Shown here: positions 46,813 to 57,679 of the stretch, piece after piece
Layout: each line of letters begins with the position of its first letter
Position numbering within the stretch: the stretch's first letter is position 1
NCBI RefSeq assembly: GCF_004342115.1
Contig: NZ_SMAC01000011.1
Span: 23,550 to 87,549 of the forward strand
Origin: Mannheimia haemolytica
GTDB taxonomy: Bacteria > Pseudomonadota > Gammaproteobacteria > Enterobacterales > Pasteurellaceae
Reading direction: 5' to 3'
DNA: 64,000 nucleotides
Notes under the pieces: generated by a model
What the model was told of the DNA's origin: nothing
The model's database searches: none
The model's input: only the letters and a program-made list of their open reading frames with translations
Program-made: the position numbers and the translations under genes

Positions 46813-46828
46813 TGTGATCTATGTCACA
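46813..46828. promoter_or_regulatory. CRP site in the fruB-glgB spacer
   Basis: TGTGA-TCTATG-TCACA is a perfect core match to the CRP consensus, flanked by AAA and AAA. A TATAAC -10 for fruB lies at 46773-46778 (minus strand), about 50 bp away, suitable for CRP activation of the fru operon. Confidence 0.85.
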
Positions 46829-46876
46829 AAATTTAAGGTTTGATGATTTAAACTAAAGATTAAAACGATTTTATTT

Positions 46877-46892
46877 TGTGATTTAGCTCAAA
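46877..46892. promoter_or_regulatory. second CRP-like site, on the glgB side
   Basis: TGTGA-TTTAGC-TCAAA has one perfect half-site and a 3-of-5 second half-site. It lies about 109 bp before the glgB start codon, and could control glgBXCAP. A Cra-like TTAAAACGATTTTA (46860-46873) lies just beside it; weaker evidence. Confidence 0.5.
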
Positions 46893-46985
46893 AAATGGCG
46901 TAAATCCACTTCTTTTATTTCTATTTAGTGATAGAGTGAGAACTATTGAAATTTAAGTATTAAACGCTTTAAGCAAGGAGTGCCG

Positions 46986-49208
46986 ATGCAAGACTATACT
47001 TATTCTGAAAAAGATGCTTTTTTTGTTGAGCGACTTTCTTCGGGTTCTTGTAATGATCCTTTCTCCTACCTAGGTATTCACCCTAGCAATAACGGCGTTA
47101 TTATTAGGGTATTTCTTCCTTCTGCTATAGCTTGCCAAGTGATCGATTTAAACGGAAAGCCTGTGTCATCAATGCTAAAAATTGATGATAGAGGCTTTTT
47201 TATTGCAGAGCTGATTGGTAAAAAAACAGATTTTTCTTACCGCTTGTTGGTGGAATACCCCGATTTAACAGTAGATATTGAAGACCCTTACCGTTTTAAA
47301 ACCCACATTCAAGAGCTGGATAACTGGCTGTTTGCCGAGGGAAAACAACTTCGCCCGTACGAAAAATTGGGGGCACATTTAGTCACGCAAAATGAGGTTG
47401 GTGGTGTGCATTTTAGCGTATGGGCACCAAATGCACAGAGGGTTTCTGTGGTTGGGGATTTCAACCACTGGAACGGTTTGGTGCATTCAATGCGATTCCA
47501 CCCCGATTCCGGCATTTGGGATATTTTCCTGCCGAATGTGAAAAAAGGGGCTTGCTATAAATTTGAAGTGTTGGATCGAAACGGCGTGTTGCGTTTGAAA
47601 TCTGACCCTTACGCCTTTGCCTCCCAATTCCGCCCCGAAACCGCATCTATTGTTTCCGGCTTGCCAAGCATTGTGCCAGCCGAGAAAACCTGCCGTAATG
47701 CGAATGCTCCCGATAAACCGATTTCCATTTATGAAGTGCATTTAGGCTCTTGGCGACGCAATATTGAAAACAATTATTGGCTTAGCTATGAAGAACTCGC
47801 TGATGAACTCATTCCTTATGTGAAAGATATGGGCTTTACCCATATTGAATTGCTGCCTATTTCCGAATTTCCGTTTGATGGCTCTTGGGGTTATCAAACC
47901 ACCGGCATTTATTCGCCAACCAGCCGTTTTGGTACGCCTGAGGGCTTGAGTTACTTTATCCAAAAAGCTCACGATAAAGGCATTGGTGTGATTCTTGACT
48001 GGGTAGTGGGGCATTTTCCGGTAGATGAACACGGCTTGGTTTATTTTGATGGAACGCATTTATACGAACATTCCGATCCGAAAGAGGGCTACCACAAAGA
48101 TTGGAATACCTTAATTTTTAACTACGGCAGAAATGAGGTGAGCAATTATTTGTCTGGTAATGCACTTTATTGGATTGAGCGTTTTGGGATTGATGCGTTG
48201 CGGGTGGATGCGGTGGCGTCAATGATTTATCGTGATTACTCACGTTCAGACGGCGAGTGGATTCCAAATAAATATGGCGGACGTGAGAACTTAGAGGCAA
48301 TCGACTTCTTACGCCACACCAATAATATTTTGAGAGACGAAAGCCAAGGCGGTGCGAGCATTGCAGAGGAGTCCACCTCTTTTGCCGGCGTGTCTCACTC
48401 CACTGAAAGAGGCGGTTTGGGCTTTAATTATAAATGGAATATGGGCTGGATGAACGACACTTTACGCTATATGCAAAAAGATCCAATTTACCGCCGTTAT
48501 CACCACAATTTAATGACTTTTGGTATGACTTACCAATACAGCGAACAGTTTGTGTTACCGCTTTCACACGATGAAGTTGTTCACGGCAAAGGTTCATTGC
48601 TGAATAAAATGCCGGGGGATTGCTGGCAAAAATTTGCGAACTTACGAGCCTATTATGGCTATATGTGGGGCTATCCGGGCAAAAAATTGCTCTTTATGGG
48701 CAACGAGTTTGCTCAAGGTAAAGAGTGGAATTTTGCCGAGAGCTTAGATTGGTATTTACTCGGGGAAGAAGGGGGCGAATGGCATAAGGGCGTATTGGGT
48801 TGGGTAAAAGCCCTTAACTATTTATACACCCAAACCCCTGCACTGTTTGAGCAAGATTACAATCCTGAAGGTTTTGAGTGGTTAGTGATGGACGATCACG
48901 ATAATTCGGTGTTTGCTTTTGAGCGTAAAGCCAAAAATGGCGATTCGGTGATTGTGGTGAGTAATTTCACCCCGATTGTGCGTGAAAATTACCGTTTTGG
49001 GGTGAATGAATTGGCAGAATATCAGGAAATTCTCAATTCTGATTTAGCTTGTTATTGCGGTAGTAATGTCAGCAATGCAAACCGATTTGCCAGCGAGTTA
49101 ATTGCATCGCACGGTAAAGCCTACTCCTTGAGCATTACTTTGCCACCGCTATCGACTATCTTCCTCAAAAGAGCCGCAGACAAAAAAACAACACAAAACA
49201 TAACTTAA
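46986..49208 (+). CDS. glgB: 1,4-alpha-glucan branching enzyme
   Basis: GlgB makes alpha-1,6 branches in glycogen. The 740-residue GH13 protein has two N-terminal beta modules (CBM48 near residues 120-215; [20 protein letters not shown]), a barrel with RVDAVASM (catalytic D408), IAEEST (catalytic E461; spacing of 53 as in E. coli D405 and E458) and a C-terminal beta domain. I start at the ATG at 46986, five bases after AAGGAG; a GTG two codons upstream overlaps that ribosome binding site. First gene of glgBXCAP. Confidence 0.96.
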   Translation: MQDYTYSEKDAFFVERLSSGSCNDPFSYLGIHPSNNGVIIRVFLPSAIACQVIDLNGKPVSSMLKIDDRGFFIAELIGKKTDFSYRLLVEYPDLTVDIEDPYRFKTHIQELDNWLFAEGKQLRPYEKLGAHLVTQNEVGGVHFSVWAPNAQRVSVVGDFNHWNGLVHSMRFHPDSGIWDIFLPNVKKGACYKFEVLDRNGVLRLKSDPYAFASQFRPETASIVSGLPSIVPAEKTCRNANAPDKPISIYEVHLGSWRRNIENNYWLSYEELADELIPYVKDMGFTHIELLPISEFPFDGSWGYQTTGIYSPTSRFGTPEGLSYFIQKAHDKGIGVILDWVVGHFPVDEHGLVYFDGTHLYEHSDPKEGYHKDWNTLIFNYGRNEVSNYLSGNALYWIERFGIDALRVDAVASMIYRDYSRSDGEWIPNKYGGRENLEAIDFLRHTNNILRDESQGGASIAEESTSFAGVSHSTERGGLGFNYKWNMGWMNDTLRYMQKDPIYRRYHHNLMTFGMTYQYSEQFVLPLSHDEVVHGKGSLLNKMPGDCWQKFANLRAYYGYMWGYPGKKLLFMGNEFAQGKEWNFAESLDWYLLGEEGGEWHKGVLGWVKALNYLYTQTPALFEQDYNPEGFEWLVMDDHDNSVFAFERKAKNGDSVIVVSNFTPIVRENYRFGVNELAEYQEILNSDLACYCGSNVSNANRFASELIASHGKAYSLSITLPPLSTIFLKRAADKKTTQNIT

Positions 49209-49226
49209 AGAAACATAAAAAATAAT

Positions 49227-51236
49227 ATGCACTATTTTAGAGGTAAGCCTTTTCCTTTAGGCAATAAACTTGATAGACAAGCGGGTGAATTTGGCACAAA
49301 TTTTGCCATTGTTTCGCAAAATGCAACCGCTATTGAGTTATGTCTTTTTGATGAAAATCACCACGAAACCCGTATTCCGATGTTTTCTTCCGGAGATACT
49401 TGGCACATTTTTGTAGCAGGTGTACAAGCAGGGACAAAATATGGCTACAGGGTGAAAGGCATACAAGATGAACAAGCCGGTTTGTTATTTAATCCGCAAA
49501 AATTATTGACTGATCCTTACGCTAAAGCGATTGAAGGGAAGCCGGATTTAAGTAGTGCAGAGGCAGCCGCTTGGTATAAATGGAACGATGAACGGGATAA
49601 TGCCTCTCTTGCACCTAAGTCTATCGTGATTGATGAGCATTTTGATTGGGAAAATGATAGCCAGTTATTCACTCCTTGGGCAGAGACTATTATTTATGAA
49701 ATGCAGGTGAAAGGTTTTAGTCAGCGGAACTTTCAGATTCCAAGCGACATTCGAGGCACTTTTGCCGGTTTGGTTCACCCTGTTTCGATAGACTATTTAA
49801 AAACCTTAGGAATCACCGCAGTAGAACTTCTACCCGTTTACCATATTGATGAAACCCATTTGCAGAAACAAGGGCTTGTGAATTATTGGGGCTATAATGT
49901 ATTAGGTAATTTTGCTATTGATCCGAATTTAGCAGCAGATAAGCAAAATCCTCTTAAAGAGTTTAAACAGCTCGTAAAAACATTACATCAAGCACATATC
50001 GAAGTGATTATGGATATTGTGTTTAACCACACAGCTGAGAGTGATAAAAACGGGCCGATGCTAAGTTTTAGAGGCATTGACAATACAGCTTATTGGCTAG
50101 ATAAACAGGGCGAATACGAAAATTGGACTGGCTGTGGTAATACCTTAAATTTGAGCAATCCTTATATACTCTGCTGGGCAATCGATTGCTTAATCTATTG
50201 GGTGGAGGAGTGCCATATTGATGGATTCCGCTTTGATCTTGCCTCAATTCTAGGTAGAACACCGAGTTTTTCTGAAAAAGCAGATTTTTTCACAGCACTT
50301 AAAAGCCATTCTAAATTAACACATATTAAGTTGATTGCTGAGCCTTGGGATATTGGTGCAGAAGGTTATCAATTAGGGCAATTCCCTGAGCCTTTTTATC
50401 AGTGGAATGATTGTTATCGTGATGATATACGCCGTTTTTGGTTACAAAACCAAGGTGATTGGGGGCTTTTGGCACGGCGATTGGCAGGAAGTGATGATGT
50501 GTTTGCTAAATATTCCGTTTCAAAAAGTATCAATTTTATTACGGCACACGATGGGTTTACGTTACAAGATCTCACCAGCTATCAGCAAAAACATAATTGG
50601 GCAAATGGTGAACAAAACCGAGACGGGCATAATAGTAACTACAGCAATAACCACGGTGTTGAAGGGCAGACAGCAGATGAATTGGTAAAAAAACAGAGAG
50701 AAATCACCGCTTGTAGTTTGCTTGCTACGCTCTTTTTATCGGCTGGTGTTCCAATGCTTTTAGCCGGTGATGAAATCGGACATAGTCAACAAGGTAACAA
50801 CAATAGTTATTGCCAAGATAATGAGATCACTTGGCTAGATTGGGAAAATATGAATCACACACGGCTGGATTATGTTCGTAGTTTAATCCGGTTGCGTAAA
50901 AAAATCGCTTTGCTTTCCAAGCAGAATAATTGGTGGCAAGAGGATTCGGTACAATGGTTGAATCCTTCTGCTCAGCTAATGAATATTGACGATTGGCATA
51001 ATCAACATAATGGGCTTGTCGTTTTATTACAGGAAGAATGGCTGCTTTTATTCAATGCTAATCGACAACCTCAACCGTTTTTACTGCCACAAGGCAACTG
51101 GAAAGTTGTGTTGGAGCAAGCTCAAGGTACTTTGATGACAGACACGCAAGCGGTTACGCTCAATAATATGGGGGTATGCGTACTTCAAAAAAGTGATGTA
51201 ATGTTCGCTAATAAATTGGAGACACAATATGCTTAA
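49227..51236 (+). CDS. glgX: glycogen debranching enzyme GlgX
   Basis: GlgX removes short alpha-1,6 side chains from phosphorylase-limit glycogen. The 669-residue GH13 protein (E. coli 657) has CBM48 at the N-terminus (GKPFPLGNKLDRQAGEFGTN), the barrel motifs VIMDIVFNHTAE, DGFRFDLASILGR (catalytic Asp) and LIAEPWDIGAEGYQ (catalytic Glu), and the HDGFTLQDLTSY block. It follows glgB by 18 bp and overlaps glgC by 8 bp. Confidence 0.95.
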   Translation: MHYFRGKPFPLGNKLDRQAGEFGTNFAIVSQNATAIELCLFDENHHETRIPMFSSGDTWHIFVAGVQAGTKYGYRVKGIQDEQAGLLFNPQKLLTDPYAKAIEGKPDLSSAEAAAWYKWNDERDNASLAPKSIVIDEHFDWENDSQLFTPWAETIIYEMQVKGFSQRNFQIPSDIRGTFAGLVHPVSIDYLKTLGITAVELLPVYHIDETHLQKQGLVNYWGYNVLGNFAIDPNLAADKQNPLKEFKQLVKTLHQAHIEVIMDIVFNHTAESDKNGPMLSFRGIDNTAYWLDKQGEYENWTGCGNTLNLSNPYILCWAIDCLIYWVEECHIDGFRFDLASILGRTPSFSEKADFFTALKSHSKLTHIKLIAEPWDIGAEGYQLGQFPEPFYQWNDCYRDDIRRFWLQNQGDWGLLARRLAGSDDVFAKYSVSKSINFITAHDGFTLQDLTSYQQKHNWANGEQNRDGHNSNYSNNHGVEGQTADELVKKQREITACSLLATLFLSAGVPMLLAGDEIGHSQQGNNNSYCQDNEITWLDWENMNHTRLDYVRSLIRLRKKIALLSKQNNWWQEDSVQWLNPSAQLMNIDDWHNQHNGLVVLLQEEWLLLFNANRQPQPFLLPQGNWKVVLEQAQGTLMTDTQAVTLNNMGVCVLQKSDVMFANKLETQYA

Positions 51237-52542
51237 CCAAGAATCAACGGCTCTTGTTGCAAGACAAGATTTAACCAACGATACCTTAGTATTAATTCTT
51301 GCAGGAGGACGAGGTTCTCGCCTATACGAATTAACCGATAAACGTGCAAAACCGGCAGTCTATTTCGGTGGTAGCCGCCGTATTATTGATTTTGCGTTAT
51401 CAAATTGTATTAACTCGAATTTATTAAAAATCGGGGTGATTACCCAATATGCAGCACACTCTTTGTTGCGCCATTTACAACGTGGTTGGTCATTTTTACC
51501 TTATGAACGTAACCAATATATTGATATGTTACCGGCACGCCAACAGCTAGATGAAAACACTTGGTATCGTGGCACAGCGGATGCGGTGTATCAAAATATG
51601 GCGATGATGAAATCGCACTATAGATCAAAATATGTGGTGATTTTAGCAGGGGATCATATCTATAAAATGGACTACACTCAAATGCTGAAAGATCACGTCG
51701 ATCAAGGTGCAAAATGTACTGTAGGTTGTATCGAAGTGCCTCGCTCGCAAGCAACAGAGTTTGGGGTAATGGCGGTGAATGAAAAGCTGAAAGTGAAAGA
51801 GTTCGTCGAAAAACCAGCTGATCCACCTGCAATGCCGGGAAAACCGGATTCCTCGCTAGCATCAATGGGGATTTATGTATTTAATGCAGATTATCTATAT
51901 GAAATGCTGGAAAAAGAAGCCTCTACACCGGGAACCTCACATGATTTCGGTAAAGATATTATTCCAAAAGCAGTAGAGCAAGGTGTGCTATATGCCCACC
52001 CATTTGAACGTTCTTGTAAAGGGCGTAATGCCAGTGGGGCAATTTACTGGCGAGATGTCGGTACGATTGACAGCTACTGGGCTGCCCATATGGATTTAGT
52101 TTCTGAAGATCCGGAATTAGATTTATATGATGAATCTTGGCCGATTCACGGTCGTCCGCAACAAACTGCACCGGCACGTTTTTTCTATAATCGTGCGCGT
52201 GCCAGAACCCTAGATAACTCACTGATTGCGGGTGGTTGTGTGATTACCGATGCGGAAATCAGTAATTCGGTCTTATTTAACCGTGTTCACGTTGAAGCGG
52301 AGTCGGTGATTGAACACACAGTGATTTTACCGCAGGTGACTATCGGTAAAAATTGCGTAATTAAGCGCGCTGTGATTGACAGACATTGTGTAATTCCTGA
52401 TGGCTTAGAAATTGGTGTAAATGCCGAAGAAGATGCGAAACGTTTTCGTGTCAGCAAAAATGGCATTGTATTAGTGACACAGTCAATGTTAGATAAATTA
52501 GCGGGAAAAGAAGCCAATTCGGATATTAAATATACAATTTAG
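51229..52542 (+). CDS. glgC: glucose-1-phosphate adenylyltransferase
   Basis: GlgC makes ADP-glucose, the committed and allosterically controlled step of glycogen synthesis. The 437-residue protein (E. coli 431) has LAGGRGSRLYELTDKRAKPA (about 24-43), the substrate-binding FVEKP, VEKPADPPAMPG, AGDHIYKMDYTQML, and a C-terminal beta-helix domain. The start lies inside the end of glgX (8 bp), which suggests coupling; glgA follows. Confidence 0.97.
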   Translation: MLNQESTALVARQDLTNDTLVLILAGGRGSRLYELTDKRAKPAVYFGGSRRIIDFALSNCINSNLLKIGVITQYAAHSLLRHLQRGWSFLPYERNQYIDMLPARQQLDENTWYRGTADAVYQNMAMMKSHYRSKYVVILAGDHIYKMDYTQMLKDHVDQGAKCTVGCIEVPRSQATEFGVMAVNEKLKVKEFVEKPADPPAMPGKPDSSLASMGIYVFNADYLYEMLEKEASTPGTSHDFGKDIIPKAVEQGVLYAHPFERSCKGRNASGAIYWRDVGTIDSYWAAHMDLVSEDPELDLYDESWPIHGRPQQTAPARFFYNRARARTLDNSLIAGGCVITDAEISNSVLFNRVHVEAESVIEHTVILPQVTIGKNCVIKRAVIDRHCVIPDGLEIGVNAEEDAKRFRVSKNGIVLVTQSMLDKLAGKEANSDIKYTI

Positions 52543-52664
52543 TAAGAGATGATATAATGCTTCGAGTTTGTCATTTGAGGTCGCAAGCTCGAAGTATTGT
52601 TATGATTAAAGCGCTTCAAGCGGTCTTATTTTTCAACTATTTTACACATAGAAAACGGTTAAAA

Positions 52665-54101
52665 ATGAAAGTTTTACATATTTGCTCTGAAATGTACCCT
52701 TTAATTAAAACAGGCGGTTTAGCTGATGTAATGGGGGCATTGCCATTTGCGCAACAGCAAGCTGGTAATGATGTCAGAGTGTTAATTCCTTATTACCCGA
52801 AAGTCGCGCAAACTTTAGGGGAAACGGTAGAAGTTGCTACTATCGGCACTTTTGCCGGAACAGTCTCTGTTCGATTTGCTTATTTTAATGGCTTAGGCGT
52901 TTACGTTATCGATGCGCCTCATTTATTTATGCGTGATGGTAACCCTTATCACGACAGCAATTATCAAGACTATCCGGATAACTATAAACGCTTTGCTTTA
53001 TTAGGTTACATTGGGGCGCAATTAGCCCAAGGTTTGGATCATTGGTGGGGAACCGCTCAAGTTTTACACGCACACGATTGGCAAGCAGGGCTTGCTTGTG
53101 CCTATCTTAAAAGTTGGGGAAGCAATGTAAAAACGCTCTTCACTATTCATAATATTGCCTATATCGGGCGCTTTAATGCCTTTCATTTAGCAGAGCTTGG
53201 CTTACCTTGGGAATTTTTCCACGCCGAAGGCTTAGAATTTTACGGTGAAATTTCTTACCTCAAAGCAGGTTTGTATTTTGCTGATCGCATTACTACCGTT
53301 AGCCCGACCTATGCTCGTGAAATTACTGAGGAAATTGCCGGTGCAGGCTTGCATGGTTTACTGGCAACCCGTCAATATCAAGGTAGATTGCGTGGCATTT
53401 TAAACGGGGTCGATGCTGAGGTGTGGAATCCGGAAACGGATACACATATTGTGGTGAATTATCGTGCGAACTATATGCACGGTAAAGCCAAAAATAAAGC
53501 GGAACTCCAACGAATTTTTGGTTTGCCAGAAGACAAAGAAGCATTATTGATGGTAATGGTGACTCGTTTAACTGAGCAGAAGGGGGCAGATTTCTTACTC
53601 ACCAATATAGATACCTTAATGCAACATAAGGTACAGATTATTGTATTGGGAAGTGGATCGCCAGATTTAGAAAATGCGCTACGTTATTTCCAACACAAAT
53701 ACCCGAACCAAATTGGGGTGAAAATCGGTTATGACGAGGCTTTATCGCACCAAATTATTGCAGGTGGTGATCTGATTCTAGTACCAAGCCGTTTTGAGCC
53801 GTGCGGATTAACTCAACTTTATGGGCTGAAATATGGCACTTTACCGCTGGTTCGCCGTACCGGTGGCTTAGCTGATACGGTGGTAGATAGCCATAAAGAG
53901 AGCATTGAAAACCGCAGTGCCACCGGATTTGTATTTGATTACCCAGATGCACCTGCGTTTTTAGAGGCAGCTATGCGGGCAATCAGCTTATGGCAGAAAC
54001 AAAAATTGTGGTCGAGCGTTCGCCAGAATGCCCTTGCTCAAGATTTTGGTTGGGCAAAAGTGGCAGAACAGTACCAAAATTTATACCACGAAATTATTTA
54101 A
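52665..54101 (+). CDS. glgA: glycogen synthase
   Basis: GlgA (GT5) adds glucose from ADP-glucose to the growing chain. The 478-residue protein (E. coli 477) begins MKVLHICSEMYPLIKTGGLA with the ADP-glucose-binding KTGGL (15-19), and has HAHDWQAGLACAYLK and the C-terminal EPCGLTQLYGLKYGTLPLVR block (part quoted). I start at 52665, since the in-frame ATG at 52557 would add 36 residues, many from an uptake signal (CAAGCGGTC at 52618-52626). Confidence 0.97.
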   Translation: MKVLHICSEMYPLIKTGGLADVMGALPFAQQQAGNDVRVLIPYYPKVAQTLGETVEVATIGTFAGTVSVRFAYFNGLGVYVIDAPHLFMRDGNPYHDSNYQDYPDNYKRFALLGYIGAQLAQGLDHWWGTAQVLHAHDWQAGLACAYLKSWGSNVKTLFTIHNIAYIGRFNAFHLAELGLPWEFFHAEGLEFYGEISYLKAGLYFADRITTVSPTYAREITEEIAGAGLHGLLATRQYQGRLRGILNGVDAEVWNPETDTHIVVNYRANYMHGKAKNKAELQRIFGLPEDKEALLMVMVTRLTEQKGADFLLTNIDTLMQHKVQIIVLGSGSPDLENALRYFQHKYPNQIGVKIGYDEALSHQIIAGGDLILVPSRFEPCGLTQLYGLKYGTLPLVRRTGGLADTVVDSHKESIENRSATGFVFDYPDAPAFLEAAMRAISLWQKQKLWSSVRQNALAQDFGWAKVAEQYQNLYHEII

Positions 54102-54122
54102 TTTGTATTCACAACATCATTT

Positions 54123-54166
54123 CAAGCGGTCGAATTTGCGGATTTTTTTGTAAAAACGACCGCTTG
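54123..54166. repeat. inverted uptake-signal pair between glgA and glgP
   Basis: CAAGCGGTCG and CGACCGCTTG are perfect 10-bp arms with a 24-nt loop, 30 bp before glgP. This is between genes of one operon, so it may be a weak attenuator or simply paired uptake signals. Confidence 0.55.
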
Positions 54167-54195
54167 CAATATTAAAAATTAGGAGAATTTACTCA

Positions 54196-56697
54196 ATGAG
54201 CAGGCAGTCATTAAGCCCAGAAATGATCAAAAATGTTAAAAATGCGATTTTGCACAAAATGGTGTTCGCTTTAGGGGTCGAACCCCGTGATGCCAGTAAG
54301 CGTAACTGGCTCAATGCAACCTTACGTGTAGTGCGTGATTTATCTACCGAAGATTGGTTACAAACCCGCCGTAGCCAGGTTGCAAATGGTAGCCGCCGTG
54401 TTTATTACCTTTCAATGGAATTTTTAATGGGGCGTACGTTCAGTAACGCAATGATTTCTGAAGGTGTGTATGAGCTTATTGGCGCTGCGTTAAAAGAGTT
54501 AGGGCAAGATCTGGAAGAGATTATCAATGAAGAGGGCGATCCGGGCTTAGGTAACGGTGGCTTAGGGCGTTTAGCCGCCTGCTATATGGACAGCCTTGCC
54601 ACAATGAAAATTCCGGCAATCGGCTACGGTATTCAATATGAATACGGTATGTTCCGCCAAGAAATCCGCAACGGGGAGCAAATTGAGCAACCTGATGAAT
54701 GGTTAGAGAATGAATTTGTGTGGCCATATCTACGTTCAAGTAAGCGTTTCCCGGTACGCTTTGGCGGTAAAACTTGGCGTGAGGGCAAAAAAGTAGTATG
54801 GCAGCCGGAAGAAGAAATTACCGCTCAAGCTCACGACCAACTGATCCCGGGCTTTGAGACCACCTCAACTAACAGCTTATGTTTATGGTCTGCACACGCA
54901 TCGGGTAGAGGGTTTGGCTTATCTGATTTTAACCGTGGCGATTATTTTGCAGCAATGGTTAAACAAAACAGCTCGGAAAATGTCTCTCGTGTGCTTTATC
55001 CGGACGATTCTACCTATAACGGTCGTGAATTACGCTTACGCCAAGAGTATTTCCTTTGCTCGGCATCTGTACAAGATATTATCCGCCGCCACGAAGCGGA
55101 GTTCGGCTCTTGTGTGAATTTAGCCGACAAAGTGGCAATTCACTTAAATGACACACACCCAACCCTTGCGGTGCCTGAGTTAATGCGTATTTTAATTGAC
55201 GAAAAAGGCTATGGCTGGGAACAAGCGTGGGCGATGACTCGTAAAATTTTCTTCTACACCAATCACACTTTGATGAGTGAAGCGTTAGAAACTTGGCCGG
55301 TAGAAATGTTAGCCCGTGTGCTACCACGCCATTTAGAGATTATTTTCGACATTAACGAATATTTCTTAGAGGAAGTGCGTAGTCAATTCCCGGAAGATCA
55401 CGATTTGATTTCTCGTGTTTCCTTAATTGATGAACAAGGCGATCGCCGTGTGCGTATGGCGTGGCTTGCGGTAGTCGCCTCAGCGAAAGTAAATGGTGTG
55501 GCGAAAATTCACTCGGATTTAATGGTTGAATCTATTTTTGCCGATTTTGCCCGTATTTACCCAAATCGTTTTACTAATGTGACTAATGGGGTGACACCTC
55601 GCCGCTGGATCAAAATTGCCAACCCAGGGCTTGCTAATATTTTAGATAAATGTATCGGCAATAAGTGGCTGACTGATTTAAGTGAATTGGAAAAATTCAA
55701 CGTGTTTGTTGATGATGCTGATGTGCAAGCACAGGTGGCAGCGGTGAAAGTAGAAAACAAACGTCGCTTAGCCAAATATGTCGAAGAAACTCAGGGAATT
55801 AAACTTAATCCTGAAGCGATTTTTGATGTACAAGTTAAGCGTATTCACAAGTATAAACGCCAGCAAATGAACGTGTTGCATATCATCACGCTTTATAACC
55901 GCATCTTGAAAAACCCGACTGCTGATTGGACACCTCGTGTGTTTATCTTCGCAGGGAAAGCGGCAAGTGCTTATTATGCGGCGAAAAAAGTGATTCGTTT
56001 GATTAATGATGTGGCAAATGTGGTGAATAATGACCCTCGCATTAATGATTTAATTAAGGTGGTGTTTATTCCGAACTACGGTGTTTCATTAGCACAAATG
56101 ATTATTCCGGCAGCTGATGTTTCAGAGCAAATTTCCTTAGCGGGTACAGAGGCCTCCGGAACCTCTAATATGAAATTTGCCCTCAATGGTGCTTTAACCA
56201 TTGGTACATTAGACGGTGCGAATGTCGAAATTTTAGATCACGTTGGTAAAGAGAACATCTTTATTTTCGGTAATGAAGTAGAGCAGGTGGAAGAGCTTCG
56301 CCGCAACGGTTACTCACCGTATCACTACTACGAAAAAGACAGCGAATTGAATGAGGCAATTTCACAAATTCTAAACGGTAAATTCTCACCGGAAGATCCG
56401 TATCGCTATCAAGATTTGATCTTAAATTCAGGTGACTACTACCAAGCCTGTGCCGATTATCGTAGCTATGTGGAGGCTCAAGAAAAAGTGGCTCAAGCCT
56501 ATCGTAACAAGAAAGCTTGGACACGTTCAGCCATCATCAATATTGCCAATATGGGCTATTTCTCCTCAGACCGCTCGGTGATGGATTATGCGAAAAATAT
56601 TTGGCATATCGAACCGATGAGCGAAGAACAATTAAAAGGCGATTCTACAATGGGCAGTATTATTGAAAGTTCAAATAAACTGTTGAATTTAAAATAA
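54196..56697 (+). CDS. glgP: glycogen phosphorylase
   Basis: GlgP releases glucose 1-phosphate from glycogen ends using pyridoxal phosphate. The 833-residue GT35 protein (E. coli GlgP 815) has [35 protein letters not shown] near 115, and the PLP motif [20 protein letters not shown] with the Lys at about 660. It could in principle be MalP, but the context (last gene of glgBXCAP) argues for GlgP. A strong terminator follows. Confidence 0.96.
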   Translation: MSRQSLSPEMIKNVKNAILHKMVFALGVEPRDASKRNWLNATLRVVRDLSTEDWLQTRRSQVANGSRRVYYLSMEFLMGRTFSNAMISEGVYELIGAALKELGQDLEEIINEEGDPGLGNGGLGRLAACYMDSLATMKIPAIGYGIQYEYGMFRQEIRNGEQIEQPDEWLENEFVWPYLRSSKRFPVRFGGKTWREGKKVVWQPEEEITAQAHDQLIPGFETTSTNSLCLWSAHASGRGFGLSDFNRGDYFAAMVKQNSSENVSRVLYPDDSTYNGRELRLRQEYFLCSASVQDIIRRHEAEFGSCVNLADKVAIHLNDTHPTLAVPELMRILIDEKGYGWEQAWAMTRKIFFYTNHTLMSEALETWPVEMLARVLPRHLEIIFDINEYFLEEVRSQFPEDHDLISRVSLIDEQGDRRVRMAWLAVVASAKVNGVAKIHSDLMVESIFADFARIYPNRFTNVTNGVTPRRWIKIANPGLANILDKCIGNKWLTDLSELEKFNVFVDDADVQAQVAAVKVENKRRLAKYVEETQGIKLNPEAIFDVQVKRIHKYKRQQMNVLHIITLYNRILKNPTADWTPRVFIFAGKAASAYYAAKKVIRLINDVANVVNNDPRINDLIKVVFIPNYGVSLAQMIIPAADVSEQISLAGTEASGTSNMKFALNGALTIGTLDGANVEILDHVGKENIFIFGNEVEQVEELRRNGYSPYHYYEKDSELNEAISQILNGKFSPEDPYRYQDLILNSGDYYQACADYRSYVEAQEKVAQAYRNKKAWTRSAIINIANMGYFSSDRSVMDYAKNIWHIEPMSEEQLKGDSTMGSIIESSNKLLNLK

Positions 56698-56707
56698 TGA
56701 TTTAGAG

Positions 56708-56741
56708 AAAACGGTAAGAGTAATCTTACCGTTTTTGTTTT
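56708..56741 (+). terminator. rho-independent terminator of the glg operon
   Basis: AAAACGGTAAGA and TCTTACCGTTTT make a 12-bp perfect stem with a GTAA loop, followed by TGTTTT, 11 bp after the glgP stop. Confidence 0.93.
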
Positions 56742-56783
56742 AGTCAGGGATTTTGCAAATTTCTACTAAAAATTAACCGCTTG

Positions 56784-57500
56784 TCAATTTGCCTTCTCCA
56801 CCGCCGTGAGCATTCCCCTCAGTAAATTCAGCTCATTAGTTTCCAGTTCGGCACGTTGGTATAAACGGCGGAGTTTTAGCATCACTGAATCATTGCGGAT
56901 AAAGCCTAATTCGGTATATAAGCGTTCGGTGTGAGCAAAGAAATGCTCTAACGCTTGAGCGGTTGGGTAATCCTTATCTGCTGCAAGCGGTTGTTTTTCG
57001 CCAGAATTTTGCAAATAAGCCATTCGGATTTCATAACTTGCGAGCTGTACTGCCATTGCCAAATTCAGAGAACCATAATCAGGATTGGTTGGGAAATTCA
57101 AATGGTACTGGCATTTCAATAATTCTTCGTTGGTTAGCCCCACTCGCTCACGTCCAAATACAATCGCCACTTTGCCAAGATTGGCTCGATTTACCACTAA
57201 TTCACCACAGTCTCTTGGTTCAATCAGGGTATTTTGCAAATGGCGAAGTCTGGCACTGGTGCCGATCACCAGTTGGCAATCGGCAATGGCTTCATCGAAA
57301 GTGGCGTAGCATTGAGCGTTATCCAACACATCTTTTGCCCCAGCAGCAAGGGCTTCGGCTTGTTCATCAAGCGGTTGTTTTGGGGCGACTAATCGCAAAT
57401 GGGTTAAGCCCATCGTTTTCATTGCTCGGGCTGCGGAACCGATATTTGCCGGGAGTGAAGTTTCAACAAGAATGATCTGAATTTGGTTGAGAATCTGCAT
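56784..57500 (-). CDS. trmJ: tRNA (cytidine/uridine-2'-O-)-methyltransferase TrmJ
   Basis: TrmJ methylates the ribose of nucleotide 32 in several tRNAs. The 238-residue SPOUT-class protein (E. coli 246) starts with IQIILVETSLPANIGSAARA and MKTMGLTHLRLVAP, has the knot motifs IVFGRERVGLTNEEL and FPTNPDYGSLNLAMAVQLAS, and a C-terminal dimerisation helix. Single gene convergent with glgP. The spacer to pntA has a 12-bp direct repeat (see findings). Confidence 0.94.
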   Translation of the reverse strand: MQILNQIQIILVETSLPANIGSAARAMKTMGLTHLRLVAPKQPLDEQAEALAAGAKDVLDNAQCYATFDEAIADCQLVIGTSARLRHLQNTLIEPRDCGELVVNRANLGKVAIVFGRERVGLTNEELLKCQYHLNFPTNPDYGSLNLAMAVQLASYEIRMAYLQNSGEKQPLAADKDYPTAQALEHFFAHTERLYTELGFIRNDSVMLKLRRLYQRAELETNELNLLRGMLTAVEKAN

Positions 57501-57679
57501 TGGTTTTGTTTCTTTTTTGTTAAATTTAGCCTGTTAATAGTGTAGCAAAAATTTAGCCTGCTTAAAATTTGAAAAAATGGGAAATAATCGGTTTAATTGG
57601 GCATAATTTTTTACCTATTTGTTTTATTTAGTGGTACATTTAGAGCGTTTTTAATCACAACAACCATACAGGAGTCTTT

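Noticed and set aside
52557..52664. Upstream start of glgA adding 36 residues
   Set aside because: The extra part contains an uptake signal and lies before the conserved N-terminus of glycogen synthase.
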